Source: Providencia rettgeri
GTDB lineage: Bacteria; Pseudomonadota; Gammaproteobacteria; Enterobacterales; Enterobacteriaceae
NCBI RefSeq assembly: GCF_001874625.1
Contig: NZ_CP017671.1
Location: 3,410,001 to 3,474,000 of the forward strand
DNA: 64,000 nucleotides
Direction: 5' to 3'
The notes under the pieces are model-generated. The model had not been told where the DNA came from. It ran no database searches and worked only from the letters and a program-made list of their open reading frames with translations. Of this stretch, positions 9,060-18,892 are shown one piece after another. Positions within the stretch are counted from its first letter, which is position 1. The number at the start of each line of letters is the position of its first letter. The translations under genes and the position numbers were made by a program.

Positions 9060-9890
9060 CTATTTCAGATCTTTCATTGCGACATGGTCCATATCATGGA
9101 AAACTTGATTTTCCCCAACCATGCCCCAGATAAAGGTATAAGCCGCGGTACCTACACCGGAGTGAATCGACCAGCTAGGGCTAATCACCGCTTGTTCGTT
9201 GCGGACCACAATATGGCGAGTTTCTGTTGGTTCACCCATATAGTGGAAAACCACATTATCTTCTTTCATATCGAAATACAGATAAACTTCCATACGGCGC
9301 TCATGGGTATGACATGGCATGGTATTCCACAAACTTCCCGGCTCTAATACCGTCATCCCCATTGATAACTGACATGTTGGTAGGATTGACGGGTGCAAAA
9401 ATTTATAAATAGTACGGACATTGCAGTTTTCAGCATTACCCAGTTTCTCAGGCGATGCTTGGTCAATCGTAATTTTACGGCTTGGATAAGCATGGTGAGC
9501 CGGTGCACAATTGATATAAAAACGAGCAGGTTCTTTCGCATCAATACTCATAAATTCAACTGTTCGAGTCCCCATACCAATATAAATGGCTTCACGCGGG
9601 GCTATCTCAAACACATCGCCATCGATAATAACTTTACCTGCCCCACCAATATTGATTGCGCCTAATTCACGCCTTTCTAGAAAAAAATCAACACCTAAGG
9701 CTTTCCCCGCCATTAACGCTAATGGCGCACTTGTTGGAACAATACCACCGACAATAATACGGTCGATATGGCTATAAGTGAGATTCATTTCCCCTTCACG
9801 GAACAGATCCTCAATCAGAAACTGTTGACGTAACCCTTCGGTATCGAGCGTTTTAGCATGCTCACTGTGAATTGGTTGACGAATTTCCAT
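9060..9890 (-). CDS. kduI: 5-keto 4-deoxyuronate isomerase KduI
   Basis: The 276-residue cupin begins [20 protein letters not shown], nearly the E. coli KduI start (278 residues). The zinc ligands His194, His196, Glu201 (in [15 protein letters not shown]) and His243 fall exactly two positions before the known E. coli ligands. It isomerises 4-deoxy-L-threo-5-hexosulose uronate, formed spontaneously from the unsaturated uronate released by the GH105 enzyme, to 2,5-diketo-3-deoxygluconate for KduD. It is transcribed after agaA with a 38-bp gap. The gene is complete. Confidence 0.94.
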   Translation of the reverse strand: MEIRQPIHSEHAKTLDTEGLRQQFLIEDLFREGEMNLTYSHIDRIIVGGIVPTSAPLALMAGKALGVDFFLERRELGAINIGGAGKVIIDGDVFEIAPREAIYIGMGTRTVEFMSIDAKEPARFYINCAPAHHAYPSRKITIDQASPEKLGNAENCNVRTIYKFLHPSILPTCQLSMGMTVLEPGSLWNTMPCHTHERRMEVYLYFDMKEDNVVFHYMGEPTETRHIVVRNEQAVISPSWSIHSGVGTAAYTFIWGMVGENQVFHDMDHVAMKDLK

Positions 9891-9928
9891 TATAAATACC
9901 TCATAAATTTACTGATGGGTTAACCATC

Positions 9929-11101
9929 TTAGTGATCGGCTTTCCCGAATACAGAGTGAACGTGTTCACCTCTGATGAATGTGTCTGTTAAATAAAAATT
10001 GTTATCAACAACAGCAAAATTGGCTTGAGCACCTTTACGGATATAACCAAATTGCTCGCTAATACCGAGATATTCAGCCGGTATTGCGGTTGCCATCTGA
10101 ACGGCTTCCCATTCAGGTATGTGAGCTAAGCGCACCATATTGCGCAATGCACTATCCAAGCTACATGTACTCCCCGCTAAAGAACCATCGACAGTTCGAG
10201 CTTGGCCATTCGTGACTTTGACCATTTGTGCGCCAAGTGCGTAGTCACCATCAGGGAGCCCCCCTGCCCGCATGCAATCAGTAATCAATGCAATCTGTTG
10301 GTAACCTTTTAGGCGATAAGCCAGTTCCATCATGACAGGGTGGACATGAATACCATCGGCTATCAATTCAGCGAGTACATTGTGATATAACACGGCACCA
10401 CAGCAGCCAGGTTCACGGTGATGTAACCCCGTCATCCCGTTATAAAGATGCACGCCACAATCTGCGCCACGCGCAAAAGCTTGGCTAGTCTGCTCATAAT
10501 CCGCCGCAGTATGTGCAACACTGGTTTTAATTTTATGTTCAACAAGCCAATCAATAGCTGAAGTGGCGCCTTCGGCTTCAGGGGCTATAGCAACACGCAG
10601 TAAAGAACCTTCTGCACATCGATAAAGCTCATCAAGCTCAGCAACTGTAGGCGCTTTAAGGTATTTCACTGGATGCGACCCACGATGCCTTTCTGTGAAA
10701 TAAGGGCCTTCAAGGAAGCTTCCTAGCAGTTGTGCACCGGATGTTTGTGGTTTGGAGGTAAAGTCTCGGATGCTGGTTAACGCTTGCTGGATATCATCCA
10801 TTGGGGCTGTGACCGTCGTGCCAACCCACGCCACAACTCCCGTTTGGACTAATTCATCTGAGATAGTTTGCAAAGCAGATTGACTTGCATCCATCACATC
10901 ACAGCCGGCTCGTCCATGAATATGAATATCGACGAATCCGGGTAGCAAACTGCGGTCTTTAAGATGGATAATCGGGCAGTTTTCAGGCGCGATATTCGTA
11001 ACTTCCTGTACAATGCCATCATTTATCACCACATACTGCTGGTAACGGATGCCCTCTGGAGTGAACGTCCTATCCGCTAAAATTGCATATTGCTGGTTCA
11101 T
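9929..11101 (-). CDS. agaA: N-acetylgalactosamine-6-phosphate deacetylase
   Basis: Amidohydrolase-fold protein of 390 residues with DIHIHGRAG (His60, His62), FLEGPYF, a later His-containing segment AHTAADY and ITDCMRAGG with the catalytic Asp. This is the NagA/AgaA pattern. The PTS, AgaS and KbaZ neighbours make GalNAc-6-phosphate the likely substrate, giving galactosamine-6-phosphate and acetate. The start codon overlaps the stop of the upstream PTS IIA gene by four bases (ATGA), suggesting translational coupling. It acts in the cytoplasm after PTS uptake. A GlcNAc-6-P deacetylase role is the alternative but fits the locus less well. Confidence 0.88.
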   Translation of the reverse strand: MNQQYAILADRTFTPEGIRYQQYVVINDGIVQEVTNIAPENCPIIHLKDRSLLPGFVDIHIHGRAGCDVMDASQSALQTISDELVQTGVVAWVGTTVTAPMDDIQQALTSIRDFTSKPQTSGAQLLGSFLEGPYFTERHRGSHPVKYLKAPTVAELDELYRCAEGSLLRVAIAPEAEGATSAIDWLVEHKIKTSVAHTAADYEQTSQAFARGADCGVHLYNGMTGLHHREPGCCGAVLYHNVLAELIADGIHVHPVMMELAYRLKGYQQIALITDCMRAGGLPDGDYALGAQMVKVTNGQARTVDGSLAGSTCSLDSALRNMVRLAHIPEWEAVQMATAIPAEYLGISEQFGYIRKGAQANFAVVDNNFYLTDTFIRGEHVHSVFGKADH

Positions 11102-11529
11102 AAACCATCTTCTTCATTTTCAGGTTCAGACGACATAGCAAGCTGCTCACGGAGGTCTTGGATACTTGTCATACCAATCTCTCTCAGAACCGACAGTAAC
11201 TCACTGGCGGTGGTATCTTCACGTTCAAATGCAGCATTAACAATCATAGGAAGGTTGACGCCAGCTAAGACTTCAACAGAGGGGTTTTCCATCATAATTG
11301 CCATGGCACGATTACATGGAGTGCCACCCGGAAGGTCGGTGAGGAAAACAACTTGCTCACAAGACATCGATTGAATAGCGGCACGCATTTGCTGCTCTAA
11401 TTCATCGGGCGATATTGATTCAATGAAATCAATAAACACCATATTCTCCTGTTCACCTGCGATAGCTTTTACTGCCGATGCCATACCACTTGCAAAATTG
11501 AGGTGACCCGAAATAATCAAACCAATCAT
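11098..11529 (-). CDS. agaF: PTS mannose-type IIA component (GalNAc family)
   Basis: This 143-residue protein begins MIGLIISGHLNFASGM. His9 in the ISGH context is the phosphorylated residue of mannose-family IIA domains, and TDLPGGTPCNRA is the conserved second motif. It receives phosphate from HPr and passes it to the IIB protein at 13275-13769. It lies between IID and agaA in the order found in intact E. coli aga clusters (V-W-E-F-A) and overlaps agaA by 4 bp. Confidence 0.9.
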   Translation of the reverse strand: MIGLIISGHLNFASGMASAVKAIAGEQENMVFIDFIESISPDELEQQMRAAIQSMSCEQVVFLTDLPGGTPCNRAMAIMMENPSVEVLAGVNLPMIVNAAFEREDTTASELLSVLREIGMTSIQDLREQLAMSSEPENEEDGL

Positions 11530-11543
11530 TCGTATACTCCTAA

Positions 11544-11565
11544 GCGGGCAAACCCATTTGCCCGC
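11544..11565 (-). other. GC-rich intercistronic hairpin between PTS IID and IIA
   Basis: Nine-bp perfect stem, GCGGGCAAA with TTTGCCCGC, around a 4-nt CCCA loop, in the 51-bp gap after the IID stop. It lacks a U tract, so it is more likely an RNA-processing or stability element than a terminator. The IIA gene starts 15 bp further on. Confidence 0.6.
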
Positions 11566-11580
11566 AAATATCTAACTTAC

Positions 11581-12468
11581 TTACAGAACACCCAATACGT
11601 GACCAATCACACCGAATGCCAACATTGAAAAAATAAGTACAGGAGGTTTAGCCCAAAAGCCTGTGCCCTTGACCATTTTGAACATCAGGAAAACCAAGCC
11701 TAGCGGTAGTAAATTCGGCATAATTTTGTCGAATAATGCACTTTGCAGCTCAACAACCTTGCCACCTAATTCAATCGAGGCCGTTGTTTGCACCTTTATG
11801 AAAGTAGCGGATAACGCACCGATAACAAAAATCCCCATAATGTTGGCGGCTTTCGCTAATTTTTCAGTCGCATCACTCATATTGACCATCGCAGCTGTAC
11901 CTGCGCGATAGCCCATAAACATCAAACCGAAATACACAAAGAAGTGGATTATTTGATAGAGAAAGAAAAAGACAAACGGCCCTGCAATAGACCCTTCCAT
12001 TGCAATAGAAGCGCCTAATGCTAACGTCAATGGCATTAATGTCATGTGGTCGATAGCATCACCAATCCCACCAGTAGGCCCCATACCTGCAACTTTCATC
12101 ACGTTGACCGTTGAAGGCTTCTCTTTGTTTTCCTCCATAGCAACCGCTGTGCCGAGCAAAAACGTAAACAACTTTGGACTCGCATTGAAAAATTGCAGAT
12201 GGTTTTTTAGTGATGTCGCATAGTCCCGCTTGTTGTTTCCATGGATTTTGCGCAAAGCAGGGATAATTGAAAAAGCAAATCCACCACCTTGCATGCGTTC
12301 GAAGTTAAAATTACCTTCCATAAATAAACCACGAAACGCACATTTCCAAAGATCGCCTTTCGTTATTACCTTACGAACCGTTGTATCCTGATACTCATCA
12401 ACACCATCAACATAGGACTCAACAGGGAGGTTTTTCGTTTGTTCGATTGCTTTGTTATCAGATACCAT
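11581..12468 (-). CDS. agaE: PTS mannose-type IID component (GalNAc family)
   Basis: Membrane component of 295 residues, close to E. coli AgaE (292). It contains the IID family stretches KGDLWKCAFRGLF, NFERMQGGGFAF and GPTGGIGDAIDH, with several C-terminal hydrophobic helices. The start at 12468 is chosen because it gives the family length and begins MVSDNKA; the frame extends 28 codons further into the IIC gene without family support. It overlaps the end of IIC by 11 bp, indicating coupled translation. With IIC it forms the membrane channel that imports and phosphorylates the sugar. Confidence 0.9.
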   Translation of the reverse strand: MVSDNKAIEQTKNLPVESYVDGVDEYQDTTVRKVITKGDLWKCAFRGLFMEGNFNFERMQGGGFAFSIIPALRKIHGNNKRDYATSLKNHLQFFNASPKLFTFLLGTAVAMEENKEKPSTVNVMKVAGMGPTGGIGDAIDHMTLMPLTLALGASIAMEGSIAGPFVFFFLYQIIHFFVYFGLMFMGYRAGTAAMVNMSDATEKLAKAANIMGIFVIGALSATFIKVQTTASIELGGKVVELQSALFDKIMPNLLPLGLVFLMFKMVKGTGFWAKPPVLIFSMLAFGVIGHVLGVL

Positions 12469-13228
12469 CTTCAAAATCCTCATTTTTCTGTGAGTTATTG
12501 TTGTTACTGTTACCGCTGAAGAAGTAATACAGTGCTGCTGCGGATGCGCCAAGTATTGCTACCGCCATGATGGGAAGCTTCAAGTAAGTTGTCATAACAA
12601 ATCCAACGAAGAACACGCCCGCCACTTCTTTTGACCACATGATTTTTAACAACATAGCAAAGCCAATTGCTGGTACCATTTTCGCGCCAATACCTAAACC
12701 TTCTAGCAATACTTTTGGCGTGTTTTGATCTATCCATTCCGCAGCATGTTCACCAAAATAAACCGTGACGAATGCAACAATGGAATACAGTAATGAACGA
12801 ACAGTAATAGTGGCTATCAACAGTCGAGAAATACCCGATGCATCGGCTTTTTCTGCATAACGGTCTGCTTTACCCATAGTAAATGCAGTCATGGCGAAGA
12901 AACCGATAATGATCATTTGCATTAGCACTGCGATAGGCATCCCAATCCCCATCGCAACTGCAGGTGATTGATTAGTCATGATGGCAAAAGCAACGGCCGC
13001 TATAGTCCCTAATGTGACATCTGGTGGCTGAGCCCCTGCATTAGGAACTAACCCTAACCATGCAAGTTCCAGCGTAGCGCCTGCAATCAAACCGACTTGC
13101 ATATCACCCATAATCAACCCAACAACAGGGCCTGTAATGAGTGGCCTGTGAATGTTTAGCGCAACATCATACTTATCTATACCGCAAAAGAAGGCCCATA
13201 AAGCCACAAGAGAAGCTTCATAAATCAT
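12458..13228 (-). CDS. agaW: PTS mannose-type IIC component (GalNAc family)
   Basis: This 256-residue protein is almost wholly hydrophobic, with IIC motifs including GPVVGLIMGDMQVGLIAGA near residue 31 and NAGAQPPDVTLGT near residue 63. It is the sugar-binding channel subunit of a mannose-family PTS and pairs with the IID protein, whose start lies inside its last codons. Length matches AgaW (about 259). The C terminus is rich in Asn and Glu. Confidence 0.9.
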   Translation of the reverse strand: MIYEASLVALWAFFCGIDKYDVALNIHRPLITGPVVGLIMGDMQVGLIAGATLELAWLGLVPNAGAQPPDVTLGTIAAVAFAIMTNQSPAVAMGIGMPIAVLMQMIIIGFFAMTAFTMGKADRYAEKADASGISRLLIATITVRSLLYSIVAFVTVYFGEHAAEWIDQNTPKVLLEGLGIGAKMVPAIGFAMLLKIMWSKEVAGVFFVGFVMTTYLKLPIMAVAILGASAAALYYFFSGNSNNNNSQKNEDFEDGI

Positions 13229-13274
13229 AATAATTCCTTAAACACAGTTGTTTTAAGTTATGCCTCAAGCAGCC

Positions 13275-13769
13275 TTAAGCCGTTGCAAGCGCTAACACAT
13301 CCACTGGAGATTGGTCAGGTGTATTTTGCACGGTACAGGTGACGCCTTTATCCACCAAACGGCGAAATGCCTCCAAATCACGTTCATCAACAGACACCGT
13401 CTTCGCAATCTGTCTTTTCCCTTCATGGAAATGCATATTGCCAACATTACAGTGCGTTATAGGAACACCACCTTCAACTAAACGAGCAACGTCAGTTGGG
13501 TTATTGCAAAGTACAAAAATTTTCTGGCGAGGAGATGCTTTACTAATCACATCAATGGTTTTTTGAATAGAGAAAAAGCGGACCGCATATTCTCCACCTG
13601 CTGATGCTTTCATGCCAGCTTGCATAAAAGCAGAATTGGGTCCATCAGCAGCGTCATCATTCGCAACAAGAATTAAATTTGCTTCCGTGTGTTTACCCCA
13701 TGTAATACGAATTTGCCCATGTAATAAACGTTCATCGATTCGGGTCCAGACAATATTTGGTGTGTGCAT
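13275..13769 (-). CDS. agaV: PTS mannose-type IIB component (GalNAc family)
   Basis: Cytoplasmic protein of 164 residues beginning with the IIB signature TRIDERLLHGQ; His17 is the phosphorylated residue. It takes phosphate from the IIA protein and donates it to the sugar at the IIC/IID channel. It lies between agaS and IIC in the operon, 32 bp from agaS and 46 bp from IIC. Specificity for N-acetylgalactosamine is inferred from the surrounding agaA, agaS, kbaZ and agaR genes. Confidence 0.9.
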   Translation of the reverse strand: MHTPNIVWTRIDERLLHGQIRITWGKHTEANLILVANDDAADGPNSAFMQAGMKASAGGEYAVRFFSIQKTIDVISKASPRQKIFVLCNNPTDVARLVEGGVPITHCNVGNMHFHEGKRQIAKTVSVDERDLEAFRRLVDKGVTCTVQNTPDQSPVDVLALATA

Positions 13770-13801
13770 AACTTGCTCTCTTATTATTTGTTGTGTTTAT
13801 C

Positions 13802-14986
13802 TCAAGATAGCGATTCGCCATCTTTTTGATATGAGAACGGGTAAATAGTAACACCTTGAACAACCCGGTTAATTTCTCCTGTTGGAGAAGGGTTATCCGG
13901 TGTATTCCCCAGTGCAATAGAGCTATGAAAAGCAAATGCTTGCGCTAACATTAGATAAGGAAATAGTAACGCTGCGTCAGAACAATGCTCCAGTTTTGAA
14001 ATATAAATGAAATTATCTTTCAAAAAAATATCTTCAGAGGACGCAGTGATCCCGATCACCTTGGATGATGCATTATCGTGAATTACCTCTCGTAATAAGT
14101 CAGTTTCATACTGTCTGGTATACGGGTCATTCGAAAGAAATAAAACGACTAGCGTGTCTTTGTTAACGATTGATTTAGGGCCATGACGAAATCCTAATGG
14201 GGTATCAAAACTAGCCACCACTTTACCTGCGGTAAGCTCTAACATTTTCAAAGCCGCTTCCTGTGCAAGCCCCTGAAGCCCCCCACTACCTAAATAAATC
14301 ACACGTTTGAATTTACCTGCATAGCTCTCACGAATTATTCGGTTAAACTGCTGATAATTCTCATGATATTGAGTGAAAAATGGTAAGATTTGTTTATTAA
14401 AGAAAGTATCATCTAAGAAAATGGATAGTGCGGCCATCATCATAGATGAAAAACTTGATGTCATGGCTAAAGAGCGGTCATTCGACTCTTCTGGCATCAA
14501 AAGTGCCAATGCATTAGGGTTATTTTGGCAATATTGGAATAATTGCCCCTGTGAATTGCAAGTCAGCACTAAGTGGTAACATTGAGATAAACACTTTTCA
14601 GCGACATCAAGAGCTGCAACACTTTCAGGGCTATTTCCAGAGCGAGCAAAAGAAACTAACAAGGTCGGCACATCTTCAGCTAAATACTCTTTCGGGTCAG
14701 AAACCAAATCTGTTGTTGCTATTGCATCAACACGACGCTTAAGATGCCCAGTTAATATAGGGGCCAGTGCACGTCCGGCAAATGCAGAAGTGCCTGCTCC
14801 AGTCATAATAATACGAGCATCTGGTGCTGATAAAACTTTAGCTAAAAACGCATCAATTTCAGTACGTAATGCTTTCACTGATAACGCCGTTTTTTGCCAA
14901 CATTCAGGTTGCTGCTCAATTTCTTTTGCTGTCCAGAACGCATTAAGTTGTTCTAGTTCAGCCGGTTGATAACTTAAATATTCCAT
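13802..14986 (-). CDS. agaS: Galactosamine-6-phosphate deaminase/isomerase AgaS
   Basis: SIS-domain protein of 394 residues (E. coli AgaS 384). The first sugar-phosphate site reads MTGAGTSAFAGRAL; the second SIS half has YLGSGGLQGLAQEAALK followed by the DTPLGFRHGPKS stretch. In the aga pathway AgaS converts galactosamine-6-phosphate to tagatose-6-phosphate and ammonia. It starts 8 bp after the kbaZ stop, so the two are co-translated. There is no membrane segment and it acts in the cytoplasm. Confidence 0.9.
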   Translation of the reverse strand: MEYLSYQPAELEQLNAFWTAKEIEQQPECWQKTALSVKALRTEIDAFLAKVLSAPDARIIMTGAGTSAFAGRALAPILTGHLKRRVDAIATTDLVSDPKEYLAEDVPTLLVSFARSGNSPESVAALDVAEKCLSQCYHLVLTCNSQGQLFQYCQNNPNALALLMPEESNDRSLAMTSSFSSMMMAALSIFLDDTFFNKQILPFFTQYHENYQQFNRIIRESYAGKFKRVIYLGSGGLQGLAQEAALKMLELTAGKVVASFDTPLGFRHGPKSIVNKDTLVVLFLSNDPYTRQYETDLLREVIHDNASSKVIGITASSEDIFLKDNFIYISKLEHCSDAALLFPYLMLAQAFAFHSSIALGNTPDNPSPTGEINRVVQGVTIYPFSYQKDGESLS

Positions 14987-14994
14987 GTCAAACC

Positions 14995-16278
14995 TCAGTG
15001 ACTGAATTTACACGCATCGGCGTACACCGATAACACATCGCGAATTTTTGCGAAAACAAACGACTTAGGTGAGCTATCAATCAGACCCTCTCTCAATTGT
15101 TTAAATTGATGTGGCAGATATTGGCTAAGTAAAGGTAATGGGATTGGTTTAGCAGATAAATTATTCATTAGCTTATCTATTGCATCGCTAATTTCTTTAT
15201 CCGGCCAATAGTAACGAATGCGGTCGCTGAAGCTATATACCCGAGCAAATGCTTGTTGGTGAATATCGCCATGATAATACTTCTGCCAGAAATGCGGCTC
15301 GCTACACATCAAGCGCTCCATTTTTTCTTTTAAATGAGAACATTGCTTGGCAGGAAACATTTCATTCTCAATTTCGCACAATGAATACAGCGCTTCGCGC
15401 ATTGCAAACGTCAATGCGGGGCCTACTTTCAAAATAGCAAAATGGTCACGAACCAATTGTTTATAAGCATCTTCTGTTTGGTAATCAGTTGAGTGAGCTT
15501 CGAAAACCAGATGTGAATAATCATCAACTACTTTACTCAATGCCTGTGCTTTTTCGGGTTGATAATCAATCACACCGGTATGATCAAATTCCACTCCAGG
15601 TTGAACGACCAATCCGATAACCCGTTGCCAACAATCCCCCACACCTGCTTTTTCGAATGCTTTCGCATGACACTCTAAGGTTTTGCGAGCGGCATCAGGA
15701 GAAGTGACCTCCACACCCTCTAAAGCTTCTGTGGCTCCGCCGGGAACAGGAACTTCAGTACCAATGACATACACAATATCGCTACGACCGAATTGTTGTT
15801 TTGCTGTTTTTTCTGCGATAACCGCAAGGCGAGCCGCCCGCTCAGCAACAATTTCATCGGTTAAAGGAACAGGGTCATCAGCGCAAGACATGCTGCAATC
15901 TAAATGAATTTTTTTAAATCCAGCGGCAACATAAGCTGCGATTAAAACATCGGCATTATCCATAGCATCTGCAGCAGGGAGGTCTTGCCAACGGTTAGGG
16001 CCTAAATGGTCACCACCAAGAATTAGCTGATTGAGAGGAAAGCCAACTTTCTCTGCTTTTTCAGTAACATAATGATAAAAATCAGCAGGTGTCATACCGG
16101 TATAACCACCGAATTGATCAACCTGATTAGAAGTGGCTTCAATAAGAAGAAAGGAATTATTGTCCAACGCTTGCTGCAATGATGCTTCAATAACAAAAGG
16201 ATGAGCAGAACAAACAGAATAAATACCGTTCTGTTGACCTAACTTATTTTGCTGAACAATTTTTTCTAAAGGATGCAT
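14995..16278 (-). CDS. kbaZ: Tagatose-1,6-bisphosphate aldolase non-catalytic subunit KbaZ/GatZ type
   Basis: With the start at 16278 (GGAG nine bases upstream, protein beginning MHPLEKIV) the product has 427 residues, against 426 for E. coli KbaZ. Typical stretches are [25 protein letters not shown] and [10 protein letters not shown]. KbaZ/GatZ is needed for full activity and stability of the class II aldolase KbaY/GatY. The catalytic partner here is separated, at 22152-23006 in the divergent transcript. It is the first metabolic gene after agaR. Confidence 0.9.
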   Translation of the reverse strand: MHPLEKIVQQNKLGQQNGIYSVCSAHPFVIEASLQQALDNNSFLLIEATSNQVDQFGGYTGMTPADFYHYVTEKAEKVGFPLNQLILGGDHLGPNRWQDLPAADAMDNADVLIAAYVAAGFKKIHLDCSMSCADDPVPLTDEIVAERAARLAVIAEKTAKQQFGRSDIVYVIGTEVPVPGGATEALEGVEVTSPDAARKTLECHAKAFEKAGVGDCWQRVIGLVVQPGVEFDHTGVIDYQPEKAQALSKVVDDYSHLVFEAHSTDYQTEDAYKQLVRDHFAILKVGPALTFAMREALYSLCEIENEMFPAKQCSHLKEKMERLMCSEPHFWQKYYHGDIHQQAFARVYSFSDRIRYYWPDKEISDAIDKLMNNLSAKPIPLPLLSQYLPHQFKQLREGLIDSSPKSFVFAKIRDVLSVYADACKFSH

Positions 16279-16330
16279 TAATACTAACTCCACAATCAAC
16301 ACCGGCAGTGCTGTTAATGGAGTTAGTCAG

Positions 16331-17107
16331 CTATAAATCTTTATCGACGATAATGACTTCGATTTTATGGTCCTTTAACTCTTGGACATATTCATCAGGA
16401 ATACCAGAGTCTGTTACCAAAATATCAATATCACCAAACTCACGGATCATATGACAGCTGCGTTTACCGAATTTCGTAGAATCAGCAACTGCAATAATAG
16501 TCTCTGAGATATCACACATTAAACGGTTGAGGCTCGCCTCTTGTTCATTGTGTGTCGTGATACCAACACGTAAATCGAATCCGTCAACCCCAAGAAAAAC
16601 CTTATCAAATCGGTAATTTCTTAGGCTGCTTTCTGCTTGAGAGCCAGAAAACGATAAAGCATTCTTTCGCAATGCACCGCCTGTCATTAATACATCAACG
16701 CCTGCGGTATTCGCCAACTCCATTGCAACATCTAAACCGTTAGTCATGACCACTACGTTTTCACGCGATTTTAAATGTGTCGCGATTTCACGCGTAGTTG
16801 TCCCCGAGTCTAAAATAACGGTATCCCCATCCTTAATTAGCGTGGCGGCAGCTTTCCCTATTAACGTTTTTGTTCCCGCATTTTGCCCACGTTTTTCGTG
16901 GATACTCAGTTCTGCAATAAACCCTGTATTCGGTATTGCAGCGCCATGAGAGCGAATAACATAACCATTTTTTTCAAGAAAACTTAAATCGCTGCGAATG
17001 GTGACACTTGAAACTTTAAAAATTTCGGCTAGATCCTCAACTCTGGCTTTACCATGTTGGTTAACCATGTCGAGTATTTCCATACGCCGCTCAACTGCCG
17101 CTTTCAC
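16331..17107 (-). CDS. agaR: DeoR-family repressor of the GalNAc locus
   Basis: This 258-residue regulator has an N-terminal DeoR winged helix (about residues 5-60, with VSSVTIRSDLSFLEKNGYVIRSHG split across helix and wing) and a C-terminal sugar-phosphate sensor domain (DSGTTTREIA, GVDGFD, VADSTKFGKR). It heads the aga-kdu operon and faces the anSME transcript across a 525-bp divergent region containing TTTCGA motifs. It most likely represses both directions until a phosphorylated amino sugar appears. The gene order agaR-kbaZ matches the E. coli cluster. Confidence 0.88.
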   Translation of the reverse strand: MKAAVERRMEILDMVNQHGKARVEDLAEIFKVSSVTIRSDLSFLEKNGYVIRSHGAAIPNTGFIAELSIHEKRGQNAGTKTLIGKAAATLIKDGDTVILDSGTTTREIATHLKSRENVVVMTNGLDVAMELANTAGVDVLMTGGALRKNALSFSGSQAESSLRNYRFDKVFLGVDGFDLRVGITTHNEQEASLNRLMCDISETIIAVADSTKFGKRSCHMIREFGDIDILVTDSGIPDEYVQELKDHKIEVIIVDKDL

Positions 17108-17632
17108 TTTCGTCTCCTTACGAAACCAAACAAAAGACTTTCATTTGATTTCGAAATTAGTTTACTACGCCAAAAATTACCGACAACGTAAAAAAACAAA
17201 ACTTTTGATCTCTTTCACAAAGTTTCGATTTGTTCACTATTTGCTTACGGATATTTTCATAATTGAAATATCATAGCTTCGAATGAGAAACTATCCAATA
17301 TATAAAGTGTTAATCAGTGTATTTTAATTAATCTAATCGTCAGACTGTCGCCTCTAAGCCCAGATTCGTGAAATTTTAGTAATGAAATGACTCTAAAATT
17401 AGCAAAACGTGCTGAAAAAACTTTTTCTATTCGAAAGATGTCGGGTTCCGTTTAATTAAAAAGTATATTTTGGAATTTTAACGACAAAATACTTTATCGT
17501 GAATCCCCCATTTATTCCCCTCCCCCACCTTTCAAAATCTTTCATTTTCCATTTTTGTGATTTCAATCTCTTTTGATTTTACGAAAATTGCGTAATGCTA
17601 TAAAAATAACCTGACTTCTTTCGGATAAAAAA
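17108..17632. promoter_or_regulatory. Divergent control region between agaR and the anSME operon
   Basis: This 525-bp gene-free stretch holds TTTC-type motifs near 17139-17157 (TTTCATTTGATTTC, containing the palindrome ATTTCGAAAT at 17148-17157) and near 17220 (TTTCGATTTG). There is an inverted repeat GATATTT/AAATATC around 17249-17271 and a second one at 17460-17495. A TGTGA half-site lies at 17556-17560, about 45 bp before a TATAAA box at 17599-17604. These resemble AgaR operators and a CRP-assisted promoter for the anSME gene. Exact transcription starts cannot be fixed by eye. Confidence 0.45.
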
Positions 17633-18868
17633 ATGGCTTCTAACCAACCAACTAACTTTCATATGATGGCGAAACCCACTAGCTATCGCTGTAATATCAA
17701 GTGTGAATACTGTTTTTATCTCGAAAAAGAGAATGTATTTAACGAAGAAGTAGCAGATAACCATCATGACGTGATGCCTGACAATGTATTACGTCGTTAC
17801 ATTAAAGACTATATTCAGTCTAACGCGAGTGACCAAATTGATTTTTCATGGCAAGGCGGAGAACCAACACTCGCTGGGTTAGCGTTTTTTGAGCGTGTTG
17901 TGAAGTATCAAAAACAATACGCACAAGGAAAAACGATCACAAATAGTGTCCAAACCAATGCAATTGCAATAAACCGTCAATGGGCACAATTTTTTGCCGA
18001 TCACCAGTTTTTACTCGGGGTTTCTATTGATGGACTTGAAGCGGTGCATGATAAATATCGTATTTCAGTCAATGGTAACCCAACCTTCGAACGCGTTAAA
18101 AAATCAATTCAGTTACTCAACGAATATGGTGTTCAATTTAATACACTTACCGTCGTGAACGATCAGAATTGGCGTAAAGGAAAAGAAACGTATCAAGCAC
18201 TAAAAGATATCGGCTCGACATTCTTTCAATTTATTCCAATTGTTGAAGTAGACCGACGTTTTCCACATATGCAAGGGGGGCACTATGCGCCCGGTCCGAA
18301 TGCTGTTATGGCGTCTTTCTCAGTTTCAAGTGAAGGATACGGACAATTTATGGCTGATATTTTCGACGAATGGATACGCCAAGGTGATGTAGGAAAAGTA
18401 TACATCCGTTTGTTCGATAGCTTACTTGGTACATGGATGGGTTATCCTGCGTCCACTTGTATTCAATCCAAAACCTGTGGACAAGCATTAATCATTGAAT
18501 CTAATGGTGATGTTTACTCCTGTGACCACTACGTTTACCCTGCAAACCGCTTAGGTAGCGTCCAAGAAAACACCTTAGCTCGTTTAGTTTCTTCTAAGCA
18601 ACAGACACGCTTTGGTCAAAATAAATACGACAAACTCACCAGTATTTGCCAACGTTGTGAAGTCCAAAGCTTATGCTACGGTGGCTGCCCTAAACACCGA
18701 ATTGTGGCAATTGATGGAGAAAAATATCGCCACAATTACTTGTGCCGTTCTTATAAAAAAATATTTCATCATACCGCACTAGGCATGCAGTTAATGCAGC
18801 AAGCTATTTCCCGCGGGGGATTGGCTAGCGATGCACTCCCTGCCTTAAAAAAAGCTTATTTTCAATAA
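17633..18868 (+). CDS. Anaerobic sulfatase-maturating enzyme (radical SAM, SPASM domain)
   Basis: A 411-residue radical SAM protein. The cluster motif C-x3-C-x2-C is Cys20, Cys24, Cys27, followed by the FSWQGGEPTL motif. The C-terminal SPASM domain supplies further cysteines, including CQRC, LCYGGCP and a late Cys in YLCRSYK. It oxidises the active-site Cys (or Ser) of type I sulfatases to formylglycine on the unfolded chain in the cytoplasm, without oxygen. Both sulfatases in the locus have the Cys-x-Pro-x-Arg target. It heads the divergent operon and is followed 24 bp on by the second sulfatase, so enzyme and client are co-expressed. Confidence 0.93.
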   Translation: MASNQPTNFHMMAKPTSYRCNIKCEYCFYLEKENVFNEEVADNHHDVMPDNVLRRYIKDYIQSNASDQIDFSWQGGEPTLAGLAFFERVVKYQKQYAQGKTITNSVQTNAIAINRQWAQFFADHQFLLGVSIDGLEAVHDKYRISVNGNPTFERVKKSIQLLNEYGVQFNTLTVVNDQNWRKGKETYQALKDIGSTFFQFIPIVEVDRRFPHMQGGHYAPGPNAVMASFSVSSEGYGQFMADIFDEWIRQGDVGKVYIRLFDSLLGTWMGYPASTCIQSKTCGQALIIESNGDVYSCDHYVYPANRLGSVQENTLARLVSSKQQTRFGQNKYDKLTSICQRCEVQSLCYGGCPKHRIVAIDGEKYRHNYLCRSYKKIFHHTALGMQLMQQAISRGGLASDALPALKKAYFQ

Positions 18869-18892
18869 ATTAACCTTTCTGGAGAGACTTTT

